From Brachycybe producta (Eukaryota > Arthropoda > Diplopoda > Playtdesmida > Andrognathidae): DNA of 64,000 bases. The position numbers and the translations under genes are program-made. Below the pieces are notes generated by a model. It was not told where the DNA came from, ran no database searches, and saw only the letters and a program-made list of their open reading frames with translations. The stretch lies in contig JAUPFP010000047.1 of assembly GCA_036925085.1 (NCBI GenBank), positions 248,001 through 312,000 of the forward strand. The letters run 5' to 3'. Of the stretch, positions 13,816 through 26,300 are shown piece by piece. Positions within the stretch are counted from its first letter, which is position 1; each line of letters begins with the position of its first letter.

Positions 13816-15283
13816 TATATTATATTTTTTTTTGCAAGAACAACAAAGCATTAAATAGTGATCTAGATTAAATAAAAGTTCAATATGCAGCCAACCAAAC
13901 TTAACTATTAACTATAAAATAAATTCACTTTGTTGACATTTAAATGTAGATCTTTTTTGCATGTATTTGTAATGAAGTTTAAAAGGGACAAGACTTTCAT
14001 ACACACAATTTTAATTAAATATTAAGCTCCTTTCTACATGTACGGTATAAAAAAAAATCAGAAATGGTTGAAATGATTTTATATTTTTTGTTTCTGATAA
14101 TCACTTATCATAAATAAATGGAGACTTGTTTTTTTTTTTACTTTTTTGTTGTAATAATTTCTTTTGCGTGTTTGTTGTTTACTTTGATGCATGATGTTGT
14201 GTATATATATATGTATGTGAAAACAATCAAATGTTTTTGCGCTGAATCCCTTATTGCGTGTAAAGGTGTGTTGTTTACATTTGGGTGTTTGTTTAAGAAC
14301 CAATTATTATAGTTCAGACTGTATAATTGCCTTAAACATAGGGCTTCGATTTTATAATTAGTACTTAGAGTTGTAATTAAACTTTAAGGATAATGAATTG
14401 TACAGTTGTTAAATATATAGCGAAGGTATATTGGTAGGTCTCTATAGATAAAACAATTATTTTTATTAACTATTAGTTGGAACTGTTTTGTAAGAGAAGA
14501 GGTGGTGGTGGTGGCTCTTTATAATTACAAACCGCTTGTGCCACTGATTACAATTGAATAACATTTTAACGTTTTAATTTTTTTTTGTTTAGAAAAAAAG
14601 AAAACGATTGTTAAAATGAGCCAATGTTGTGTTCGACTTGCTTGCATGCTTGCAAACGACGACTTTTTTCTGCTTATATGTTAATGATGTTTAATTTCAA
14701 CTATGGCATGGAATGAAAATGATAAATTATACCTAAAGGGTCTATTCACACCATTATGTTTTTCTTTTGGGTAGTTTAATCTAAAAATGGTATTAATTTT
14801 TTTGAATTTAAACTGTTTATGTGCAAAAAATGCTTAGGGCCTTTTGATTCTGCGAATATTGAAGAAGAATTTAAAAGAAAAATAGATCTAATCATTAAAA
14901 AATGAATGATGTTGTTTCAAATCTTATTTACATGAGTTATTTATTTCAACAATTAATTAAGACGGCCACACCTCATTATAGGCCTACTGTTCCCAAGTAC
15001 ATGAAGTTTGGTCCTTCAATTCATCATGTTCCAGTTTTAGTGTTTAGTACAATTTAAATTACAGGTGTTTTGTTTTGGTCTCTGTATTTGTTTTTCTTCA
15101 CAACAATTAGTAAGAACTAATTTTCTGTTGCGAATTTTCTTGATTAATGTTTTTATATGTTACACAAAGTAAAATTACACTTACATTTAATATAATATAT
15201 TGTTGAAAAGAGTTTTTGATTATTTAATAATTTTTGAAAAGATTTTTTAATTATTTAATAATTTTTGAATATTTTTTTTATAG
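13809..15283. other. AT-rich DNA leading into the first visible exon
   Basis: No gene is recognised. A 19-bp direct duplication (TTATTTAATAATTTTTGAA at 15220-15238 and 15251-15269) lies just before the acceptor of the first visible PRDM exon. The pyrimidine-rich stretch ending in TAG at 15281-15283 is a good splice acceptor. Confidence 0.5.
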
Positions 15284-15581
15284 GTTCGAAATCGTTTCGG
15301 CTGTTTTGACGAAATTCAAGTCGTCGACAAACAACGGGTTCGACACTGTAATTGGATTCGTTTTCTTCGGTTTAGCAGTTCACACAATCACGAGGTCAAT
15401 GTGGTTGGTTCGAAAATCAAAGGTGAACCGGTGTTCGAAACAACCAAAAGTATCAGTCCGAATACGGAACTGGTGGCATTTTTTGGAGTGGATGATCGAA
15501 ACAATAATGATATTCTGGTGGCCAGTGCTGAACGACTGGCCACTTGTACCTACAGAGAGGCTATGGGCATGCTTATTGAAC
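15284..15581 (+). CDS. PRDM gene, first visible exon: PR-domain C-terminal half
   Basis: It follows a T-rich tract ending in TAG and ends before GTAAGT, in a frame open throughout. It encodes residues 1-99 plus the first base of codon 100. The order NW-I-R-F-L-R, then a hydrophobic strand, then T-T-K-x-I-x-P-x-x-E-L-V-x-F-F-G is the usual second half of a PR domain. In most vertebrate members the last motif is ELLVWYG; here it is ELVAFFG, so the usual Trp-Tyr pair is Phe-Phe. After the domain comes a stretch that may be helical ([15 protein letters not shown]). The first half of the domain must come from an upstream exon joined in phase 0. Confidence 0.88.
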
Positions 15582-17307
15582 GTAAGTCACACGATAACGA
15601 CAGTAGGTTTATCTTAACTAATTTTAACAATACCATTTAACAAATATCGAAAAATCACCCATTTAGACTTTGGTTCTTTTAATACTCCTAGTTTTGGATT
15701 GAAGTCAAAAGACATTCTAGAATAACTTCAAAGATTATTAAATACTAGAAGAATAAAGAAATTGCATGGAAGTAGTTTCACGACCATAATCTGCCAAAAT
15801 AAACGTTTTGTTTCAGTTTTTAAAATACTAAATGAAAGTTGTTTTTTTTACCAACTTTTTAATAATAAATGAAGATGCGTGTTTAAAATTTCAAACTAAG
15901 ATAATAATAAAAGAAACCATGAAAGGTGTCGTTTTTGATTTACTTTTTCCGTGATATTTTCTGTAAATTTCTTCGAAACTTTCATTCATTTTCATTCATT
16001 CTTAAAAAAATGATTTTTGATGAATAACATTAGTAGGTTTGAATATAAAGAGCCAGTTTTAACGACAGGAGTACGGTGCTAATATCGTGTAACTGATGAT
16101 ACTTAACTGGCATCTTATGCCTACTAATCAGTGTTGGTGAAAGGTACAAAAATGTCACGAAGGTGATAAATTTGCCCCAAGTGCCACCATGCGTACAGTG
16201 TGTTCAACCTCAAACGACGTTGATGATAAAGCGTCGGAAGTGGAAGTTATCTATGCTTTTAGTTAATGAGGTCGGAGCATGCTGGTGGTAGATGACGTTA
16301 ATTTGGTCTCTGGCAAAAAGCGTTGGCATACTCGACGTTTTAATGTAGCATAGAGGGTCTATCCCAAATGGTGTTCCATGGAACCCTGGGGTTCCAATGC
16401 GTTTTCTGGTGTTTTCCTAGCTCCGGATACGGTATTATGTAAAAATACTATTGGAGTTTTGTCATGTTTTAAAGATTACAGAAGGGTTTCACGGCCAAAA
16501 CTACATTGGAAAACACTCCTTGCTCTAAAGTAACTCTATTTGTTTGAGATTACCTACATTGCAATCAGTGTTGTATGTATGATTGTACGAATCATACATA
16601 CCACACTGATTGCAATGTAGGCACCTAGTGTTGTATAAACTAATTTGCTGTTTCCTCATATAACAAAAGTCTAATGCAAGTAAGGATAAACGCATTTAGC
16701 TTATTATTCGATTACATTTTTTGTCATTTTTACATTGCTTGGTGGAAGACTGGCTTATCATGTTGCAAACTCATTGCCAGAAAATCTGCCACTTCTACAT
16801 TGAAGTGGTACACTTAATAAAAAAAAAACTTAAGTTTCATACAATTGAACCTTTGTGAATTTCATTGATATACAAACAGATTCACCACTGGATCTTTCGA
16901 TGTCGCTACTGTCGTCTCGTATTCTCATCACGCCTCCTAGCGATGCCGAAGACAGTTTATCACCGAGCAGTGATGTATCACCCATCATGGTATGTACATA
17001 GTTATACAATAAGTGTATAACTGCCCTCATCTTTTATTATTTTTTCTTGGGTCCCTCCTTGTTTGTTTCCTAATTGAATGTCAGCAGCAGCAGCAGTAGT
17101 AGTAGTAGGCCTACCATTCTCTAATAACGAGCAACACAAAACTCCTAACTCACCAACTTGCTACTTTCTCATTCTGTCTATTCTCATACTACATGGTTCT
17201 TTACTTTTTCACTAGATGCCCCTTAGCATTTTTTTAAACAATTAGAAGAAAGAAAGAAAGAAACAAAACAAAAAAATGAAAACATTTCTTGCTTTTATGT
17301 GTCTCTT

Positions 17308-17338
<31 letters not shown>

Positions 17339-20300
17339 GAGAACATACAAGAGTTATTTCCCTTTGGTGTCACTTAAGCTGGCTTGAAACGTTACATTCA
17401 AACACAATACATGATACGTATTTTGTCGACCAAGTCTTCTTCTTAACTTTAAAAATATGCATCCTCCTGATAGATAGATACTTTAGATCTAGAACTATAA
17501 TTCACTTGCCAATATATCGTCTTTTTTTTTTGTAGTTTTTTTTCTTTCTTCTCGTTATTGTAGTACATGCTCACATATATATATTCGAGTAACATAACGA
17601 CCAATAACGTTGAGATTTTTCTTACATGACAAATGCAGATCTGTCTTTCAGTGGACATCGTAAATTAAGATGTTTTTTTTTTCTCTCTCTCTCTTCTTTC
17701 TGTGTTTGAAGAGGATGATGTTGATGTTTGTCTCTTGAAAAAAAGAAGAAAAAAACTGGTATAACAAAAAAAATGTCTGCTACACCTTTTTCCCATCATA
17801 GACTCAATAGAAATTGACAAAAAAGCATAACATTTGTTTTTAACATTAAGTGATTAATAATCTGTTCTTGGTCTTATCTGTTTTTGCAACGGTTATTTTT
17901 ATTTTTCTCAGTTGCAAATGCGTGCTGCCCACTCAAGTTTTTTTTTCTGGTTTTTTTACCTTACTGTACACTTACCGTATGTCATTCTTTAGTGATTTTA
18001 TTCTAGTATTGTACAAACTGGTCGTGCCATGGTACTAGAATAACTATATCGACTTTAAATAAAACGAATTAGAGAAGAATTTTTTTTCTGGCTTTCCTGT
18101 AAATTAAATAATAAACAAATGTTGAATATTGAATAATTTCATGAAATATAATTAGTCTACGCTGTACAAATAACAATGGCCACATTCTTAAAATTCTGAT
18201 TGTTAGCAAACGCAATTCGCAATTCTCAGTTATCGCATCATTGTACTCGAGATACTATGCGGGGGCTATGGTCTTTATTTCTGAGTGCGAATAACGCTGC
18301 AAACTGTAAAGCTCTGATTATGTCGTTGTGTCTTACGGTGCTGGAAAAAAAAACGATACAGACAATTTTATGACGTAATGGTGTACTGTGGCGATTCGAA
18401 ATTCATTCTTTGACGTTATTTTGATATCATTAATTTGCTGTAACATTTTCAGCACTGTAGAATACATCTGCTTAACCATTACAGTATCTAACAATTATAA
18501 TTTGGTAATTTGGTCACGATCGCTGTTTAAATATTTTGTAAAAATAATTGTAAACTGTCTCGTTCATACAGTAGCCACAGTTCATTATAGTCTAGTATAG
18601 CCACAATACAACATAGTCTAATTAGTAACTACTAGTCACTATATAATAGTCTAGCAACCACAACCCTATACATGGTCTGGTAATTACAATTCACTATCGT
18701 CTGGTAACTACAACTCACTATATAGTGTAAGTAGCCACAATTCACTATAGTCTTGTAGCCACAAATCACTATTGTGAACTGTGGCGACTAGACTATAGTA
18801 TAGTAACTACCATTCACTATAGTATTGTAGCCACAATTCAGTTAAATTTACTATAGTCTAACTAGTAGCCACAATTCGGTTAAATTTACTATAGTCTAGC
18901 TAGTAGCCACAATTCGGTTAAATTTACTATAGTCTAGCTAGTAGCCACAATTCGGTTAAATTTACTATAGTCTAACTAGTAGCCACAATTCAGTTAAATT
19001 TACTATAGTCTAGCTAGTAGCCACAATTCAGTTAAATTTACTATAGTCTAACTAGTAGCCACAATTCGGTTAAATTTACTATAGTCTAGCTAGTAGCCAC
19101 AATTCAGTTAAATTTACTATAGTCTAACTAGTAGCCACAATTCAGTTAAATTTACTATAGTCTAGCTAGTAGCCACAATTCAGTTAAATTTACTATAGTC
19201 TAACTAGTAGCCACAATTCGGTTAAATTTACTATAGTCTAGCTAGTAGCCACAATTCAGTTAAATTTACTATAGTCTAACTAGTAGCCACAATTCAGTTA
19301 AATTTACTATAGTCTAGCTAGTAGCCACAATTCAGTTAAATTTACTATAGTCTAGCTAGTAGCCACAATTCAGTTAAATTTACTATAGTTTAACTAGTAG
19401 CCACAATTCAGTTAAATTTACTATAGTCTAACTAGTAGCCACAATTCGGTTAAATTTACTATAGTCTAGCTAGTAGCCACAATTCAGTTAAATTTACTAT
19501 AGTCTAACTAGTAGCCACAATTCGGTTAAATTTACTATAGTCTAGCTAGTAGCCACAATTCAGTTAAATTTACTATAGTCTAACTAGTAGCCACAATTCA
19601 GTTAAATTTACTATAGTCTAGCTAGTAGCCACAATTCATTATAGTTAGTAACCACAATTCACTATAGTATTGTAGTCACAAGTCACTATATAGTGTAGCA
19701 GCCACAATTCACTATAGTTTAGCAGCCACATACTGCTAGCAGGAGGGCCTTATTGGACATCGCTGCACTAAAACCTATGCGATTGCATAAAATTGTATAG
19801 ACATTGAATTCTGAATGGAAGAATTATATAATCAGATTTTAATAATAATATTATTAAAGTTGTTTCACAATGATGAATTTTAGAACATTTGTTAAATATT
19901 AGGCTTAAATAAATTATGTCCAGTATCTTCTACAGATAAGCAAGATTTAAAGGTTGTAACAATTTCGTTAGAAAAAAAAAATAAAAGACACAAGTTAAAA
20001 GAATAGACATTAACTCTTGAGATTTTTCCAGCTGTATTTTTGTTAGTTTACAGGTGAGCTCTCTATATCAAGCAGCATACACATGTATATATTACTTGAC
20101 TGCATGCATGATGGTTGGGTGGACAACCATGAATTACATAAGTTTCATATTCATAATGACCATGCATATAATACCAATAGTTGAAATTGATAGTGTAAAT
20201 GTTGCATTTAGCAATGTTGTATGTAAGGACTATACTTAAATACTTTGCAGTCAATAATTTCTAAGTGGTGTATTTAACCAATTAGTGGCTATGCTGCACA

Positions 20301-23300
20301 AAAAAAAACGACGAAACAAGGTGAGGGAGGTGAAAAATAGAAAGGAGGAAAAAAAAAAGTGAAAGGAAGGGGATGGAGATGGGGATAGATATGAAAGGCA
20401 GATGTATATTCAGTCGTCCATGAAATCACAAACAGATTATATAAGTGTATACCTGTATCATCTTAGATTACATCACAGGTGCATATATAATATCATGTAT
20501 AGTGTATACGGCGCTCATATATACATGGCACTCACTGTATACACTATATGGTTAACTGAAAATAAATTTTCACAAAGTCAATTTGAGCAGGTGATTCATG
20601 TTTCTCTCCTTCTTCTTCTTCTTCTTCTGTTTTAAGAGTTTGTATTTAAAAAAAAACGATAGAAAATATTGACTCAGAAGAAATATTACCCGAAGGGATG
20701 TCAGACATTGTCTCGATTTATAAAAATGCACTCATTATGGTACCTCATAAATGTAAGAAAAAGTGAAAATGACTAATTAGTAAGCATAACACGTAGTTGT
20801 TGATGATTTTTTTTTGTTTTCGTAAACTTACATACTGATTTTGAAATGTATTTTGTTCCCATGAATATTTATGTGGGTCCTTTAATCCCTCAGATAAAAT
20901 TCTGTTGAAGGTATAGGCTTGTAGGAATTCATATTAACTTCAAAATTAGAATTTTTCTTTAATTATAACTTCATGCATTATGCAAGAAATTATGCCAACA
21001 TCGAAATCATATTCAGTTAGTAAAACTAGCATTTATTTGGTCACCTGCTCTTATTGTTTTAATTTAAACAATTTTTTGTTCATACTTTTTTTTAAAAAAA
21101 AAAGTAAAGAAGACCAGTGAGCGACTCTTATCTCTATAATCAAGAACATCTCCATGAATTATCGGATGCCATTTGTTTCATTAAAAAGTCATTGACAATA
21201 AGTTTACGTGTTCACTTTGCATTTTTAAAACTTTTCGTTTCAAGTATGATCATTAAAATGTGAACCTTTAGTACATTTTTTTTTTGTTAGAATTAATGAC
21301 CAAAAACGCACAAATTAGTTCACTTTCAATTTTCTAATTAGTAAATGATTTTTTTTAAAACCAAAAAAAAAAGCAAAAAAAAGTGCAAGTTATACAAGGT
21401 AACAAGGGGAGGACGACGAGGGGAAGGTGAAAACTTGCATACCTGACTGAGTGACTAAACAATTGTTACCGGCTACAGTGAACTCCATTGTTATACTTCG
21501 TTGTTATGAAACTCCGTTTGGTCTACTCTTTAAAACATACTAATGGTAAAATAATATAGTAATTGAAATGGATGGAATGAAAATACTTTCTAGCTGTGAA
21601 AACACAATCGCATAATTTTTTATTATTCTCATTTTATGAAAACTTATTATAAATTAAATAAATTAACACGTGCTTGACCTAATAAAATATAAAACAAAGT
21701 AATCCCAAATGCCAAGTTTTCACTTGGAGAAATAAATATTACAAATATGCACTAAAACAATGTATAGATCTATTGTCAGCTTCAATATGGATAACTCATA
21801 TGGATCACTCATAAAGCATAGTAGAGACCGCGCAACAATCGCCGGACACACGTAGCCAGCGACTTGACAACATCTTCATAGGACACAGCGATTTTTATCT
21901 GGATACATGTGGCCAGTGATGTTACGCGTTCAAACCGAATTCAATATCCGTTGTTTAGTTCTGCAATGGGTTTGTTGACCGCCGTTGATGTTATATGGGG
22001 GCGACTGAATAAGCGCCAAATTGAACAAACGCCAAACTGAATAACCGCCAATTTTTTGGCTTTTATTCAGTTTGGCGTTTCTTCCATTTGGCGCTTATTC
22101 AGTTTGGCGTTTGTTCCATTTGGCGCTTATTCAGTTTGGCGTTTGTTCCATTTGGCGCTTATTCAGTTTGGCGTTTGTTCCATTTGGCGTTTATTCAGTT
22201 TGGCGGTTATTCAGGTTTTTTGTAAATTGTGATGGTCCAATTATTGTGAGCTTTTATAGACGTCAGACTGTGCAGATTTACAGCTAACCTAACCTAATCT
22301 AACCAATCCTAACCTAACCTAACCAAACCAAACCAAACCAAACCAAACCTAACCAAACCTAACCAAACCTAACCAAACCTAACCTAACCTAACCTAACCT
22401 AACCAATCCTAACCTAACCAATCCTAACCTAACCAATCCTAACCTAACCAATCCTAACCTAACCAATCCTAACCTAACCAATCCTAACCTAACCAATCCT
22501 AACCTAACCAATCCTAACCTAACATAACATAACCTAACCTAACCAATCCTAACCTAACCATGTGTTTATCACATTTTGGCGCTTATTCAATTTGGCGCTT
22601 GATCAGCGCCACCGTTATATGTGCTGCATTTGTATTTTAGCTATGTTTTCCATTTCAAGTGGGAAACAGAGAAACAGGCAATCTTCTTAGGTGTCAAGCC
22701 ACTGGATAATCGAGTGATGTTGCTTTTTATCTGCAAAGACGTCTCCATCAGGAAACATCATTGATGAGTGATGACAATGTTTCTGTTGATTATCGCCCGG
22801 TCTATACTAGGCTTAAGAGGAACATTTATAGCAAGGGAATACTGTAGGGATTTTAAGATGGGGCCTATACTGTATGTCAAATATACGAACAACATTACAA
22901 CATGTATGTAATGCTAAAAAAAAGTAACGTTTAAAAGAGATATGTCTTGAGTACAGTGACTATCTCTTGACATCTTTTGAAGTTACACACACATCTTCGC
23001 TCAAACAAACCACATATCTATCATACTTTTCGAGTCTTCGAGAAATAAAACTTTCATATTATATTATTATGAAATTTTAATATTGTGAAAGTGTTATAAT
23101 AAGAAACTAATATACATTTTGCAGTTGTATAGTGATAACAAGTTAGCTTAATTGTTTTAAAAAATATTGTTTGGACCTACTTTTTCGTTCACATTGGCAA
23201 TATTTAAAGCAAGATTCATTACAATGTGTCCTTGAATTAATTGCAATTGCCAATGTAACAATAGTCTTGCAAGCCTTAAAAGTGGTTTCGTGCACAACGT

Positions 23301-26300
23301 CTAAAGGCCTTATCACACGAGAAACATTTTGAGCAACATTTCTTTCAACTTTGTGAGCCACTAGTGTTTCAACCTCATGTTGACACGTGTGATATGAGTG
23401 GAAACTACACTTTCAACTAGTTGGAAGCTGGTTGCCAGAGATTAAACAGGCTCAAACTTCGCTTTGCCACTTTTTGTTTCAACGACTTTCAGCAGGCAAT
23501 TAGAACACAAGTCTGATGTCATGTAACCACATCATAATAGCCTACTCATAATAACATGGCGTCCCCTGTATGTTCTTCAGGTGTTGCCGTTTTGTTTTCT
23601 ATGATTTTGTAGATTGTGATTGGTTCTTCTTCCTGTACTTTCAATCACAGAGTCAACTAGTGGATCAACAATGTTGCTATGGCTGATATAGAATGTTGCA
23701 GTTGAAAGATTAGTGGCTCACAAAGTTGAAAGAAATGTTGCTTAAAAATGTTTCTCGTGTGATAAGGCCTTTACAGATAAATAGCCAGTGTAATCGGTGC
23801 TTTAGTTGCAAATAAAGTTACAGTAGAACGCAGATTATTCGAATGTCAAGTTTTTCTGTCCAAACGAAACTTAAACGAATGGAACCATCAAGAGTATTTT
23901 TTGGTTCATGTGCGTATATTTTCGTCTGTGACGGCTTTTTTTTTTCCTTTTCTGATTTTTATTTTCACGTTGCTATCAACTAACGTTCTGATATTTTAAC
24001 CTATTATCCGGATCATCTCTATCAAATGTTACTCCGGATAATTGTCATATTACAGTACATTTTATTAGGTTATTAGTTTTATTACGTATTTGTTTAGAAG
24101 TTAATTAATTGTTAGCGACACAACCCGTCTTAATGAGATTTCTTCGTATAACTGTCTAAAGATACATCTTAGAAGAAAGAAAAAATGTATAAATAAGTTA
24201 CAATATTAGTCTAGCCAATACTGAATCGAGTTGCAATCTGACGATTGCAAGTAATAATTTTGTTAATGAAGTTATTTTATTCAAATATGGCTCCACTTAC
24301 ATAATTATATTGATTTCTCAAAATTATGCTATTTAGTGTTTGAAAGATCAACCCCCGAAATTTATTTGTGACTATACCCAACTTACTGTCTTAAGAGCCT
24401 ATATGTGTGACGCCATTTTGAATATTAGCAGATGACAATTATAGTTCCACTTTTCGCCGTTTAGTGGCGCCCCACAGCTAAGCCATTGAAACCAATGAGA
24501 AAGAGAAATTCCTATTTTAAAAAAATACATGGTTCAGGCAAATGTTTTGTTTTCTGCAACGAAAATTGTTATTTTCAAAATTCAAATTGCAATATGTACA
24601 TAACAATATTGCTCATCTAGTGATACATTGGTACAAATTTATAATTAGTTTTTCTATTTTTAATTTCATTTTAAAATCTCGTATTTTTTTAGCTCATGTT
24701 AAATCCCATAGGCAACAAACACTCCTCCGTTTATACATTTTATAGGATCAAACTTCCCACTAACAATAAGTTTCATAGTACCCTAAAATTTGACCACTAA
24801 TTGTATACGACTCAAATTACTCACCATTGTAGATCAAAAGTTGCTCTTCCTTTTTCAGTAGTGCATATTTACCCAAAAAAGAGTCGTTATTAAAATATAC
24901 CCACTTTTATCCGTCGATAAGAGAGAAAATGGATGCGTCGCCAAATAACAGACATGTGCAGTAAAAAAATAACAAAGTCTACTTATTTACTCGGAAGCTA
25001 CTGTTGTCACCTCACATTACTTTTTAAATTCCTTATTTAAACAGATGAATTCCTATTGATATTAAAGTGGCTCTCGAGCTGATTGCAGGGTGTACTGAGT
25101 TGAATATGAATAGGGAATACATGTATTTGAATAGAAAATTATAGAAATGCGAGGTGAAACATTAGTAACTCAAGTAGAAGGGTGGTAGTCTTTTGTTTTT
25201 TAAAATTTAAAATAATGTTTGGCGACTCATGAAAAGACACTTAATTTTTAATTTTATTTGTTATATTAACGACTTTTTTATATTAAAAATTATTTTGACA
25301 ATTTTTGGGTAAGTCTTGCCAATATTTCAACAAGAAATTTCTGGGAATTTTGGTCTTTTTAACTTCGTAAGTAAGATTAGTAACAGTATTCTATTAGGCA
25401 TATTAAATGTTTAGAAGCCAAAATAAATTAGCAGATATATGACGTGTTACATTGGTATCAATGATGACTTTTAAATAAAACGTTTATTTTTTTAGTTATT
25501 GTTGTAGTAATTTTTCTCCTGCTCTTCCCCCCCCCCCAGACATATACATGTATCTACTTACTACTTTTGAATTTATCACTAATCAAAATGCTAATCTTTT
25601 TTGTCTGGACATTACTTGTGGATGTTTATGGCGCCATTATGACATGATCACTGTTCACTCATCTTACAGTGTCTTTCTTAAAAGTTAACTGCCGCTCTCA
25701 CTGTGAATATACTGTATGTACATATATATTATAATATATAGATGGTTAGGTTGTTTTAAGTCTGTTTTTTTCATTTTATGTATATCTATCTCTTATGTCC
25801 TTTAGGCAAGAAAAAGTCGCATTTTATGAGAGCAGCTATAATGCATCGTAGTTAGCATACATAACTTATTTACCTCATGCTGTGATTTTTAAACTTGATA
25901 CAAATTAACTGAGTATTCATGGGCTTTTCTGTTGCCTACTACAGTATCACTACTACAAATATCTTGCAACATGATTTAAATCAGTTCAGTAATTTTTATT
26001 GTTTAGTTATAATTAGTTTTGGTGTTATAGATGAGGGTGTTGATGAAGCTTCTGTTGTTTTACCAGTTGCAAGAAGTTAGAAAACCGCCTTTTTTAACGT
26101 TGTGTAGTCATATTTTTTTCTGAAAATCGAAAATGGTTTGCATTTAGTCTTCTATATGGGTATATTTCGTTAAGACATATATATAATGAGGTGTAAGAAT
26201 AAATTAAAACTAAATACAGTAGGGAAAAGAAAAAAAAACAACTAAACTTTTTAAAAAGTAATTTACAGAAAAAGAAAGTATTTTTTTTACGTGAAAGTGA

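Larger units (their letters stand above)
21997..22613. mobile_element. Foldback element with 32-bp repeats and AACCT-type core
   Basis: The left end GGGGGCGACTGAATAAGCGC and the reverse complement of the right end, GGTGGCGCTGATCAAGCGCC, form an imperfect terminal inverted repeat. Both sides are flanked by GTTATAT (21990-21996 and 22614-22620), a 7-bp target-site duplication. The left part carries inverted copies of GGCGTTTGTTCC/GGCGCTTATTCA units. The centre is a long (AACCT)n/(AACCA)n tract. No protein is encoded; ORFs across it are repeat artefacts. This is a mobile foldback-type unit inside intron 2. Confidence 0.75.

Noticed and set aside
14999-15060. KFGPSIHH text as the missing PR-domain N-terminus
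   Set aside because: Only a three-residue FGP resemblance, no PR context around it, and the frame runs to a stop without a suitable donor.
22072-22287. 71-codon ORF with [10 protein letters not shown]-type repeats
   Set aside because: It is the translation of the 32-bp tandem repeat in a foldback element.
22284-22558. Chromosome end or telomere
   Set aside because: The pentamer tract is interior, imperfect, and bounded by element ends with a target-site duplication.
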